Below the pieces are notes generated by a model. That model searched no databases. It worked only from the letters and a program-made list of their open reading frames with translations, and was not told the origin of the DNA. A DNA stretch of 12,175 nucleotides. It comes from an uncultured Clostridium sp. Lineage in GTDB: Bacteria > Bacillota_A > Clostridia > Lachnospirales > Lachnospiraceae. Where the stretch lies: NCBI GenBank assembly GCA_945836785.1, contig CAMAMD010000026.1:1-12175 (forward strand), in the 5' to 3' direction. The position numbers were made by a program, and so were the translations under genes. This document shows, in pieces, positions 1 to 6,786 of the stretch (position 1 is the stretch's first letter; each line of letters starts with the position of its first letter).

Positions 1-10
1 TCGGGCTTTT
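1..10 (-). terminator. possible left arm of an intrinsic terminator after rpsI, cut by the window edge
   Basis: Read on the minus strand, the last ten bases before the window edge are AAAAGCCCGA, about 25 nt past the rpsI stop. An A-run followed by a GC-rich arm is the usual first half of an A-stem-loop-stem-T terminator, and an rpsI operon commonly ends at such a site. The matching arm would lie outside the window, so this is inference only. Confidence 0.3.
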
Positions 11-34
11 CTCGAATCTTGCGCCTGCCGCAGA

Positions 35-430
35 TTATCTCTTTGAGAACTGTGGTGCGCGACGTGCAGCTTTGAGACCGTATTTCTTTCTCTCCTTCAT
101 ACGAGGATCTCTTGTGAGGTATCCTGCCTTCTTAAGAGCTGGTCTGTACTCTGCATCTGCCTGAACAAGAGCTCTGGAGATACCATGTCTGATCGCACCA
201 GCCTGTCCGGTGAAACCACCACCATGTACATTAACAAGTACATCAAACTTGCCGTTTGTACCTGTAGCTGCGAATGGCTGTCTTACGATTACCTTAAGTG
301 TCTCAAGACCAAAGTAATCATCCATATCCTTCTTATTAATAGTTACCTTGCCAGTTCCTGGTACAAGATAAACTCTTGCGATACTGCTTTTTCTTCTACC
401 TGTTCCGTAAAATCTATTACTCTTAGCCAC
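35..430 (-). CDS. rpsI: 30S ribosomal protein S9
   Basis: S9 is a component of the small ribosomal subunit head; its C-terminal tail reaches the P-site tRNA. The protein shows the family hallmarks: [14 protein letters not shown] near the N-terminus, the [15 protein letters not shown] segment in the middle, and the basic C-terminus ending APQFSKR. Two starts compete. The ATG at 436 lies only 2 nt from GGAGG, while the GTG at 430 (V-A-K-S-N-R-F-Y-G) lies 8 nt away, so I chose the GTG, giving 131 residues, close to the usual ~130. The gene is the last of the rplM-rpsI pair, beginning 17 nt after the rplM stop, and is almost certainly transcribed from the strong promoter upstream of rplM. Confidence 0.97.
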   Translation of the reverse strand: MAKSNRFYGTGRRKSSIARVYLVPGTGKVTINKKDMDDYFGLETLKVIVRQPFAATGTNGKFDVLVNVHGGGFTGQAGAIRHGISRALVQADAEYRPALKKAGYLTRDPRMKERKKYGLKAARRAPQFSKR

Positions 431-447
431 GAACATTTCCTCCCTTA

Positions 448-882
448 TTAATACTTAATCTCTAATACTTCCGGCTTCTGTGCCTGCTGCTTGTGCTCAG
501 GACCAGCGTAAACATGAAGCTTCTTGATCATCTCTCTACCAAGAGGTCCCTTTGGAAGCATTCCCTTAACTGCAAGATAGATAACGTCTTCCGGCTTCTT
601 AGCGAGCTTCTCTTTTAAAGTCTGCTCCTTCATACCGCCAACGTAATCTGAATGATGGTAATAAATCTTCTGATCCATCTTCTTACCAGTAACCTTAATC
701 TTCTCTGCGTTTACAACTACAACGTAATCGCCAGTATCAATATGTGGTGTAAATGTCGGCTTGTTCTTTCCTCTTAAAATACTTGCTATCTCAGATGATA
801 AACGGCCTAATGTATGTCCAGTAGCATCAACTACATACCACTTTCTTTCAATGTTTGATGGGCTTGCCATAAAGCTCTTCAT
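448..882 (-). CDS. rplM: 50S ribosomal protein L13
   Basis: L13 is an early-assembling 23S rRNA-binding protein of the large subunit. The 144-residue product matches the usual bacterial length. It carries family signatures: W-Y-V-V-D-A near residue 15, [13 protein letters not shown], the [12 protein letters not shown] strand, the [10 protein letters not shown] segment and the conserved [13 protein letters not shown] motif before the C-terminal LHVYAG-PEH. The start at 882 is preceded by GGAGG with 7-nt spacing. It lies upstream of rpsI in the usual rplM-rpsI order. A long structured leader and a consensus promoter lie in front of it, so expression is probably independent of the truA/ecf genes and feedback-controlled through the leader. 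Confidence 0.98.
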   Translation of the reverse strand: MKSFMASPSNIERKWYVVDATGHTLGRLSSEIASILRGKNKPTFTPHIDTGDYVVVVNAEKIKVTGKKMDQKIYYHHSDYVGGMKEQTLKEKLAKKPEDVIYLAVKGMLPKGPLGREMIKKLHVYAGPEHKQQAQKPEVLEIKY

Positions 883-991
883 TGTGGTTCCTCCTTAATA
901 AAAATCCAATATTTGACGAAGCAACAAGGCTTTCACTGAAATGTCCGAAACAGCTCCCGTCTTGCATCTCCGACGTTCTGTATGCGATATC

Positions 992-1025
992 TGTCTTCAA
1001 AATCAATGGAGTTCAGATGAAGACA
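992..1025 (-). ncRNA. second stem-loop in the rplM 5' leader
   Basis: An 8-bp perfect inverted repeat (TGTCTTCA at 992-999, TGAAGACA at 1018-1025) with an 18-nt loop lies downstream of the first leader hairpin. In the rplM transcript it would fold as an independent stem about 50 nt from the 5' end. I do not recognise it as a named element. It shows that the leader beyond the probable L13 site is also structured. Confidence 0.35.
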
Positions 1026-1032
1026 ACTATCA

Positions 1033-1076
1033 AAAACTGTGTATAACACCGGGGCTTTGGTCTCATACACAGTTTT
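1033..1076 (-). ncRNA. probable L13 ribosomal protein leader hairpin at the 5' end of the rplM-rpsI transcript
   Basis: A 12-bp perfect inverted repeat (AAAACTGTGTAT with ATACACAGTTTT; arms 1065-1076 and 1033-1044) encloses 20 nt. Inside, ACC (1059-1061) can pair with GGT (1048-1050) across a symmetric 3x3 internal loop, capping the stem. The predicted transcription start near 1072 falls at the foot of this stem, so the RNA would begin with the hairpin. Firmicutes are known to carry an L13 leader RNA in the rplM 5' UTR that mediates autoregulation by L13; assigning this hairpin to that family rests on position and shape. A T-run (1036-1032 read in reverse) follows the stem, so it might instead or also terminate read-through from truA. 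Confidence 0.55.
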
Positions 1077-1078
1077 AT

Positions 1079-1107
1079 ATTATATTATACGCATCCGCGT
1101 GTGTCAA
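1079..1107 (-). promoter_or_regulatory. consensus sigma-A promoter of rplM-rpsI
   Basis: On the minus strand a TTGACA -35 (1107-1102) is followed by exactly 17 nt and a TATAAT -10 (1084-1079), a full match to the housekeeping consensus in both boxes. The predicted start is near 1072. The promoter lies in the gap between truA and rplM, only about 30 bp past the truA stop, so the ribosomal protein genes need not depend on the upstream operon. Confidence 0.88.
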
Positions 1108-1139
1108 CGATTTTTTCACCAATATTTGCAAGAATTTCA

Positions 1140-1877
1140 TCATAGGTACTCAATTCCAACCAATGTCAGTCCGCACGCCTCCGCTTTCGGTCCCGCCTTG
1201 GCTCGATCTCGCGCCTCAAGGATTTCCTTCACATACTCCGGCTCATACATACCCATGCCACACTTCAAGAGCGTTCCCATGATAATCCTTACCATATTAT
1301 ATAGAAATCCTGTTCCCCGGATACGCATGGTAATCATGTTTCCCTCTTTAAAAAATGAAATCTCCGTCACGGTACGCACTGTATTTTCCACCTGTGTCCG
1401 CGGTGAACAGAAGGATTTAAAATCATGCTCCCCCACCAGATATGCCGCCGCCCGTTCCATCCGCTCAATATCAATATTAAAATATACGAACTTGGAATAC
1501 AGTCTCACCAGCGGATTCGGGAAACGGTCATTCCAAATTTTATACTCGTAGGTCTTTATAGTATCACAAAATCTCGGATGAAAATCACCCGGCACCTGAC
1601 AGGAGTTTGTAATCCTAATATCGTCCGGTAGCCGCTGATTCAATGCAAATGAAATCTTCTCCGCCGGAATCCGCGTTTCCGTATCAAACACCGCCACATT
1701 TCCGAGGGCATGCACGCCCGAGTCTGTCCGGCTCGCACCGATTATTTTAATATCCTCATTCAGCAACCGTGACAGCTCCCGGTTCAAAACTTCCTCAATG
1801 GTAATTCCGTTATCCTGAATCTGCCACCCACAATAATTGGTTCCATCGTAGGCAACGATTAATTTTACTCTTATCAT
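1140..1877 (-). CDS. truA: tRNA pseudouridine(38-40) synthase TruA
   Basis: TruA isomerises uridines 38, 39 and 40 of the tRNA anticodon stem-loop to pseudouridine in the cytoplasm. The N-terminus has the family motif YDGTNYCGWQ (residues 10-19). The active-site motif SRTDSGVHA follows at residues 49-57, with catalytic Asp52. The C-terminal half contains RGTGFLYNMVRIIMGTLL, typical of the second domain. I start at the ATG at 1877 (MIRVKL), which has GGAGG 5 nt upstream; an ATG 21 nt further upstream would place that Shine-Dalgarno inside the gene. This gives 245 residues, normal for the family. It follows ecfT by 48 nt and is probably the last gene of the ecf transcript; ecf genes, truA, rplM and rpsI are commonly adjacent in Firmicutes. 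Confidence 0.97.
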   Translation of the reverse strand: MIRVKLIVAYDGTNYCGWQIQDNGITIEEVLNRELSRLLNEDIKIIGASRTDSGVHALGNVAVFDTETRIPAEKISFALNQRLPDDIRITNSCQVPGDFHPRFCDTIKTYEYKIWNDRFPNPLVRLYSKFVYFNIDIERMERAAAYLVGEHDFKSFCSPRTQVENTVRTVTEISFFKEGNMITMRIRGTGFLYNMVRIIMGTLLKCGMGMYEPEYVKEILEARDRAKAGPKAEACGLTLVGIEYL

Positions 1878-1925
1878 TCCATCCTCCACAATCAGCATTT
1901 GCCACCGTTATCTTCACCAGACCGC

Positions 1926-2705
1926 CTAAAATGCTACGGCAAGCCACACAGACACAATTACAAACGCAAGTAGTATCACATAACAGACAACATCCCGCAT
2001 ATCATAAGCAAGCGGCTTTAGCTTTGTCCTTCCACTGCCACCCGTATAGCATCTGGCATCCATGGCGTCTCCCAGATTTCCCGCCCGGTCAATGGCATTT
2101 TGAAACAGGGGAACAATCACCGTTTTAAGACTCCGTATCCGTCTGATTGGCCCGCCACTGTGAAAATCTGCACCTCGCGCCTCCTGCGCCCGCATAATCC
2201 GTGACAATTCCTCCGACAAAACTGATACAAACCGAAGTGCAATCGTGATCGCCATGGCGACATTCCCGCTCAGATGGAAACATTTTTCCAGTCCATCGGT
2301 GAGCTCTGTCGGTGTTGTGGTATACATCAGCAATGACGACATAAAAATAATAAGCAGCATGCGCCAGAAAACGAACGTGCATTTCACAAGCCCTTCTTCT
2401 GTAATCTGCAGGGGGCCCAGCTCCACCAACACGCTTCCACGCGTGGTGAATATATTAAATGCGGAACAAATCAGAACCACAAGCATGACCGAACGGCTTC
2501 CACGCAACATATACCGCACCGGCACCTTCGATAAGACAACCGCAGCCACATACACGCCTGTCAGCAACACAAACAACGGCAGATTACGGTCAATCAACGT
2601 CATAATAACGTATAAAATTGTAAATCTTATTTTAACTCTCGGATCCAGCCTGTGTATCACAGATTCCTCACTGTAATACTGACCTATGGTGATATCCCGA
2701 AACAT
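1926..2705 (-). CDS. ecfT: energy-coupling factor transporter transmembrane protein EcfT
   Basis: EcfT is the membrane scaffold of ECF-type vitamin/metal importers. It couples ATP hydrolysis by the two EcfA subunits to interchangeable substrate-binding S components. The 259-residue protein has LDPRVK near residue 20, hydrophobic segments at roughly 27-38, 43-60, 72-86, 110-130 and 240-257, and a cytosolic region with the two short coupling motifs of the family, ARG (176-178) and ARC (217-219), which insert into the ATPase grooves. The start at 2705 is one base after the upstream ATPase stop and is served by a GGAAGG located in the end of that gene, indicating translational coupling. No S component is encoded here, as expected for a shared group II module serving S proteins encoded elsewhere. 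Confidence 0.95.
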   Translation of the reverse strand: MFRDITIGQYYSEESVIHRLDPRVKIRFTILYVIMTLIDRNLPLFVLLTGVYVAAVVLSKVPVRYMLRGSRSVMLVVLICSAFNIFTTRGSVLVELGPLQITEEGLVKCTFVFWRMLLIIFMSSLLMYTTTPTELTDGLEKCFHLSGNVAMAITIALRFVSVLSEELSRIMRAQEARGADFHSGGPIRRIRSLKTVIVPLFQNAIDRAGNLGDAMDARCYTGGSGRTKLKPLAYDMRDVVCYVILLAFVIVSVWLAVAF

Positions 2706-2706
2706 T

Positions 2707-4503
2707 CTACACCATCCTTCCAAGCGCATGTTCTATCTCATAAAGTCCCTGTTCGTCGCTCCAGATCCCGCCATCGACAGATTCTGCATTATTGACAACC
2801 GGCATGCAGTTCACAGGCAACCCCCGCTCCCGAAGTCCAATCAAAAGCTGCATCATCACAGGCAGGTTGTCGCGATGTCCCCGCAATCGGTAAAAGACCT
2901 CCGCCGCTTTTCCGGCACCCATAAGCGTCCCCTGCTCCAAGACAAACACCTTGTCTGCATATGCGGCGACACTCTCCACATCATGACTAATCATAAGAAT
3001 CGTAATACCTGCTTCCCGGTGCAAAATATCAATGATTGCAAGCATCTCCCGTTTTCCTTCCGGATCAAGTCCTGCCACCGGCTCATCCAAAATCAAATAT
3101 TCGGGTTTCATGGCAAGCACCCCGGCCAGTGCCACCCGGCGTTTCTGTCCGCCCGACAGTTTAGAAATCGGCATATCATATACATCCTGTGGCAAACCGA
3201 CCAGTTCTATCGCTTCATACGCACGTTTCTCTGCCTCCACTTCCGAAATGCCCACATTTCTGGGGCCGAACACAACATCCTCATACACATTTTTAGCGAA
3301 CAACTGCTGCTCAGGATACTGGAATACATATCCTATCTTGCACCGCAGTTGACGTTTATCCGTGGTTTTATCGTTCACATCCAGACCATCCACATAAATA
3401 TTTCCCCTCGTCGGTGCAAGCAACCCCGGTATCATTTGAAGCAGCGTCGATTTACCCGAACCGGTGGCACCGATTACCGCCACATATTCGCCCTTTGCCA
3501 CGGACATAGAGATGTCATGTAAAACCTCCTGCTTTCCATAAGAGAAAGTGACTCCGTCAAATAAAATCGCATTGACAGGATCTATTTTTTCACGCCAATG
3601 CTTTGGCTCAGGCATTTTTGTATCCAATAAAAAGGCTGTGGGATGCTCTTTCTGAATCTGTGCAATCAGACCCTCCACAGAAAATATATCCCTTCTCCGT
3701 ATTACATTTCTCTCATACAGACTGTGAGCCAGCTGTACCACCTTCGGACATTCCAGTCCATAGGAAATGAGTCTGTCCTCGTCCCTGAAAATCTCCTCTT
3801 TCCTGCCAGACAACACCATCTTTCCCCGGTTCATGATATAAATCTTATCAGCCAGCAAAAGTTCTTCCATCATGTGGGTAATCATAATCACGGTAATGCC
3901 TGCTTTTTCATTCAATTCTTTCATCGTGCGGAGTATCTCCCACCTTGATTTCGGATCCAGCATGCTCGTTGCCTCATCAAGCACGATACATTCCGGTTTC
4001 ATGGCAAGTACACCCGCAATCGCCACTTTCTGTTTTTCTCCCCCGGACAATGCATTGATTCTGCGACTGACCATACGCTCATCCCGCATCTCACAGGTGA
4101 GACCTGCTGCCCTTATGGCGGAGAATACCCGCTCCCACAATTCCCTGTGTGGCACGCCCATATTCTCTGCGCCAAAAGCTACATCCTCACCCACAATACT
4201 TCCAATCAACTGGTCGTCCGGATTCTGAAATACCATTCCTACCTTTTTGCGAACCGGAATTATATTGTCCTCATGCATTGCATCCAGTCCGCCGACCATC
4301 ACGGTTCCCTCAATCGGCACCAATAAACGATTCAATATTTTCGCAAACGTACTTTTGCCCGAACCGTTTTTACCTGCGACAGCGATGAAATCTCCCTTTT
4401 GTGCATCAAAACGAATCCCACAGATTGCATTGACCATCTCTGTGAGATTTCCTTCCTCATCCCTGTCAAAATATTCAAATGCGAGATCCCGTATCTTTAT
4501 CAT
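2707..4503 (-). CDS. fused ECF transporter ATPase (EcfA1-EcfA2 in one chain)
   Basis: This protein of about 598 residues contains two complete ABC ATPase domains in tandem, supplying both nucleotide-binding subunits of the ECF module. Domain 1 has Walker A GKNGSGKST (44-52), Q-loop Q93, signature LSGGEKQ (152-158), Walker B CIVLDE (172-177) with the EcfA1-type LDEATSMLDP, and H210. Domain 2 has Walker A GATGSGKST (345-353), Q-loop Q395, signature LSGGQKR (449-455), Walker B ending at E474 with EcfA2-type LDEPVAGLDP, and H507. A linker of about 55 residues joins them around 255-310. In most Firmicutes these are two separate genes, ecfA1 and ecfA2, of ~280 residues each. I start at the ATG at 4503 (MIKIRD), with GGAG 10 nt upstream; an ATG at 4521 lacks a ribosome binding site. 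Both active sites look intact. Confidence 0.93.
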   Translation of the reverse strand: MIKIRDLAFEYFDRDEEGNLTEMVNAICGIRFDAQKGDFIAVAGKNGSGKSTFAKILNRLLVPIEGTVMVGGLDAMHEDNIIPVRKKVGMVFQNPDDQLIGSIVGEDVAFGAENMGVPHRELWERVFSAIRAAGLTCEMRDERMVSRRINALSGGEKQKVAIAGVLAMKPECIVLDEATSMLDPKSRWEILRTMKELNEKAGITVIMITHMMEELLLADKIYIMNRGKMVLSGRKEEIFRDEDRLISYGLECPKVVQLAHSLYERNVIRRRDIFSVEGLIAQIQKEHPTAFLLDTKMPEPKHWREKIDPVNAILFDGVTFSYGKQEVLHDISMSVAKGEYVAVIGATGSGKSTLLQMIPGLLAPTRGNIYVDGLDVNDKTTDKRQLRCKIGYVFQYPEQQLFAKNVYEDVVFGPRNVGISEVEAEKRAYEAIELVGLPQDVYDMPISKLSGGQKRRVALAGVLAMKPEYLILDEPVAGLDPEGKREMLAIIDILHREAGITILMISHDVESVAAYADKVFVLEQGTLMGAGKAAEVFYRLRGHRDNLPVMMQLLIGLRERGLPVNCMPVVNNAESVDGGIWSDEQGLYEIEHALGRMV

Positions 4504-4539
4504 GCACTCATATCTCCACACATCATCATTTTCTAATGA

Positions 4540-5205
4540 CTAAACGTTCTCCGTATACCTGCAGGCCGGAAACGACATACACCCCCAGAACTCCCCATAT
4601 CTTCCATTTCTGCGTTTCATCTCCCCGCCGCATTTCGGACAACATTTTACATCCGTGCCCGGCTGTTCCTTTATCATAAGCTCATAGCATTTCTGATTCA
4701 TCATACAATCGGCAAGTGCCCTGTGCGCCCCATCCGTATTTATATGGTAATGCGCCGCAATGTCCACCAACCTGTGATGTGCCAGCTCAGGCAGCTTTTT
4801 TCTTGCCAGAGGAAGGGTATCAATATAATCATTTGAAACCGTTTTGCCGTACAGTGTTTCCGCCACACACCAGATATATTTCATATCAAAGCACTGTATA
4901 TTATGCCCCACCAGCACCATATCTCCAATAAAATCCAAAAATAAAGGAAACACTGTGGAAATGTCGGGCTGTCCTTCCACCATTTCGTCTGTAATCCCGT
5001 TTACCGCAGTTGCAGCATAAGGAATCGGACATCCCGGATTCACCAGTGTACTGAAAGTATCCGTTACCTGATGGTCTATAACCTTTACCGCGGATATCTC
5101 TATAATCGAATCACTCCCCGGACGCATACCCGTGGTTTCCAGATCATACACAACATAATCCGCCACATATTCTCTTCGCTGTTTTCCTCTTCTGTCTCCT
5201 AACAT
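4540..5205 (-). CDS. DEDDh-family 3'-5' exonuclease with C-terminal zinc finger
   Basis: The 221-residue protein has a DnaQ/epsilon-like exonuclease fold. Exo I is DLETTG (D21, E23), Exo II is GHNIQCFD (D107), and Exo III is HRALADC (H161, D166). These five residues coordinate two metal ions for hydrolysis of nucleic acid 3' ends. After the domain, residues 188-215 form a four-cysteine module, CPKC (C189, C192) with GCMSFPAC (C209, C215), like the zinc fingers at the C-terminus of type IA topoisomerases; it probably binds single-stranded DNA or RNA. I start at the ATG at 5205, with GGAGG 5 nt upstream, rather than the ATG at 5235. The substrate (DNA or RNA, proofreading or repair) cannot be told from sequence. 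It lies between the thioesterase (41 nt) and ecfA (36 nt) and is probably co-transcribed. Confidence 0.88.
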   Translation of the reverse strand: MLGDRRGKQRREYVADYVVYDLETTGMRPGSDSIIEISAVKVIDHQVTDTFSTLVNPGCPIPYAATAVNGITDEMVEGQPDISTVFPLFLDFIGDMVLVGHNIQCFDMKYIWCVAETLYGKTVSNDYIDTLPLARKKLPELAHHRLVDIAAHYHINTDGAHRALADCMMNQKCYELMIKEQPGTDVKCCPKCGGEMKRRNGRYGEFWGCMSFPACRYTENV

Positions 5206-5246
5206 AGCTTCCTCCACAACAGACAAAGTATTCATCTGCAGAAATT

Positions 5247-5750
5247 CTATGAAAATGTTATTTCCTTAACATCATCCGCAATCAAATATGGCATTTCCTC
5301 ATGAATCATTGCATTCTCCGCAATCTGCCCTACATCCAGCTTGATATACTTCACGGTTCCTGCTGCCAGCTTATTTCCATGTATGTCCAGAATCGCCGCC
5401 TCCGTCACACAAAATTTGGGCGTATCCTTTACTATAATTCCCCTGCCATATAATGTTTCTCCGTACGGAACCGGTTTATGATATTTTGTATCCAATGACA
5501 TGGTCACACCAAAGCTTTCTTCCGAAAGCTCCTTCGCCCACAAAGCCCGAAGCCCCATCTCGTCAATCATGGCTGTAATCAATCCGCCATGAACCCTGCC
5601 CGGATAGCTCTGATGCTGCTCCCGATACTGAAAAATGGTCATAACACTACCATCCTCCATATTATAAAACGGTGCCCGGATTCCGTACTCATTATCCAGA
5701 CCGCATATTATGCACATTCTGCTGTTTTTCTGCTTACTGACTACCTTCAT
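5247..5750 (-). CDS. PaaI-like hotdog-fold thioesterase
   Basis: The 167-residue protein belongs to the hotdog-fold acyl-CoA thioesterases, which hydrolyse acyl thioesters. The key motif is VHGGLITAMIDE (residues 53-64), matching the HGG...D/E active-site helix of PaaI-type enzymes (G55-G56, D63). The N-terminus has the CIICGLDN segment (13-20) often seen in Firmicutes members, and the strands after residue 80 (MSLDTKYHKPVPYGE) are typical. The start at 5750 has GGAGGAG a few bases upstream; an upstream ATG at 5783 would put this ribosome binding site inside the gene. It is the first gene of the minus-strand run leading into the exonuclease and ecf genes. The natural acyl-CoA is unknown, and so is the reason for its position here. 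Confidence 0.85.
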   Translation of the reverse strand: MKVVSKQKNSRMCIICGLDNEYGIRAPFYNMEDGSVMTIFQYREQHQSYPGRVHGGLITAMIDEMGLRALWAKELSEESFGVTMSLDTKYHKPVPYGETLYGRGIIVKDTPKFCVTEAAILDIHGNKLAAGTVKYIKLDVGQIAENAMIHEEMPYLIADDVKEITFS

Positions 5751-5791
5751 ATTCTCCTCCATCCTGTGTCTGCATCCCATCAATTATTTCT

Positions 5792-5800
5792 AATATAACA
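5792..5800 (-). promoter_or_regulatory. possible extended -10 promoter for the thioesterase operon
   Basis: On the minus strand TGTTATATT (5800-5792) fits an extended -10 (TG-n-TATATT), about 40 nt upstream of the thioesterase start codon. I see no good -35; extended -10 promoters can do without one. The palindrome at 5809-5825 would overlap the -35 region. Confidence 0.4.
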
Positions 5801-5808
5801 CAACCCCC

Positions 5809-5825
5809 TGTGACTTTCTATCACA
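5809..5825. promoter_or_regulatory. 17-bp palindrome between divergent promoters, possible operator
   Basis: TGTGA-CTTTCTA-TCACA is a perfect 5-bp inverted repeat with a 7-nt spacer. The arms match the CRP/FNR-superfamily half-site TGTGA, but the classical spacer is 6 nt. Its centre (5817) is about 64 bp upstream of the predicted fnt start, which suits an activator site, and it overlaps the -35 zone of the opposite promoter, which suits repression. Confidence 0.35.
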
Positions 5826-5846
5826 AGTTTGGATAAAAAATCATAT

Positions 5847-5874
5847 TTTCCATCACCCCATATTATGGTATAAT
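5847..5874 (+). promoter_or_regulatory. sigma-A-like promoter of the FNT channel gene
   Basis: A perfect TATAAT -10 (5869-5874) is preceded at 16 nt by TTTCCA (5847-5852), a 4/6 match to TTGACA. The predicted start lies near 5881, leaving a leader of about 60 nt before the ATG at 5942. It is the only good promoter-like element upstream of the gene. Confidence 0.6.
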
Positions 5875-5941
5875 AGGAGCACTTAGCAAATACGAGCTTA
5901 TGCCTTTATGGTATACAAATTATCTGCACAGGAGGAACATT

Positions 5942-6784
5942 ATGCATTCACCTTTAGAAATCGCAAAAAAATATATTGATATCGGAATTCATAAGACAAT
6001 GATGTCCGCATTTAAGATGGTTCTGCTTGGTATATTTGCCGGTTTATTTATCGCCTTTGCCGGTATCGCCTCGACAACGGCATCGAGCACAATTGCCGTT
6101 GCATCTGTAGCCAAGCTTGTGGGAGCCATCGTCTTCCCTGCCGGAATGGCTATGGTTTTAATTGCCGGAAGTGAATTGTTTACCGGGAATAATCTGATTG
6201 TGATTTCGGTTCTTGAAAAAAAAGTTCCACTCAGAAAAATGCTGAAAAACTGGTTCTTTGTCTATATCGGGAATTTTATCGGGACACTGCTTGTTGCTCT
6301 GCTCGTCACATACGGTCATACCCCTGATTTATTCGGAGAAGCTCTCGCCCAGGCAATCGTAAATGCCGGAGCGGCACGCACCTCACTCTCCTTTGGTGAC
6401 AGTTTTATCCGGGGCATACTCTGCAACATACTTGTGTGTATTGCCGTATGGATGGCTGTTGCCGCAAAGCAGGTGCCAGGCAAGCTCTTGGTCAGTTTCT
6501 GGCCCGTCATGCTGTTTGTACTCTGTGGCTTTGAACACAGTGTCGCAGATATGTATTTCTGTCTCTGTGCATTGTTTACATCATCCGAATATGGAGTCAC
6601 CGCCGAAACACTGACCTGGGGCAATTTTTTTACACATAACCTGATCCCTGTCACACTGGGTAACATTGTGGGAGGTGTAATTGTCGGTGTCGGCTACTGG
6701 CTTGCTTATCTTCATCGTACACCGGGAAATCATGCATCGGTTGAAACCGAGCAGGATGATATTGATATTGCAGAGGAGTATTAA
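5942..6784 (+). CDS. formate/nitrite transporter (FNT) family channel
   Basis: This 280-residue inner-membrane protein belongs to the FocA/NirC channel family, which forms pentamers passing small monovalent anions or their acids. The family motif AGSELFTGNN is at residues 75-84, and GFEHSVADMYF (196-206) contains the central pore histidine, H199, equivalent to the conserved histidine of FocA. Hydrophobic helices lie at about 25-43, 58-75, 104-123, 156-175, 185-206 and 233-260, with a short acidic C-terminal tail. The start at 5942 follows GGAGG with a 7-nt gap; a start 42 nt upstream lacks one. Formate is the likely substrate in a fermentative anaerobe, but nitrite or hydrosulfide cannot be excluded. 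Its stop is 2 nt from the stop of the convergent REC-REC gene. Confidence 0.93.
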   Translation: MHSPLEIAKKYIDIGIHKTMMSAFKMVLLGIFAGLFIAFAGIASTTASSTIAVASVAKLVGAIVFPAGMAMVLIAGSELFTGNNLIVISVLEKKVPLRKMLKNWFFVYIGNFIGTLLVALLVTYGHTPDLFGEALAQAIVNAGAARTSLSFGDSFIRGILCNILVCIAVWMAVAAKQVPGKLLVSFWPVMLFVLCGFEHSVADMYFCLCALFTSSEYGVTAETLTWGNFFTHNLIPVTLGNIVGGVIVGVGYWLAYLHRTPGNHASVETEQDDIDIAEEY

Positions 6785-6786
6785 AA

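Noticed and set aside
941..1551. Plus-strand open frames over the rplM leader and the truA 3' end
   Set aside because: They are antisense to truA and the promoter/leader region and lack a ribosome binding site and any known motif.
2686..3522. Long plus-strand open frame (278 codons) opposite the ATPase gene
   Set aside because: It is antisense to the second ABC domain, whose motifs are all intact. The translated product is rich in H, R and C with no recognisable domain, and it has no good ribosome binding site.
5206..5235. Upstream ATG of the exonuclease gene (10 extra residues)
   Set aside because: It lacks a Shine-Dalgarno sequence, whereas the ATG at 5205 has GGAGG at 5-nt spacing, inside the longer version.
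6737..6750. TCGGTT-GA-AACCGA inverted repeat downstream of the REC-REC gene as its terminator
   Set aside because: The loop is very tight, no T-run follows on the minus strand, and it lies within the fnt coding sequence.
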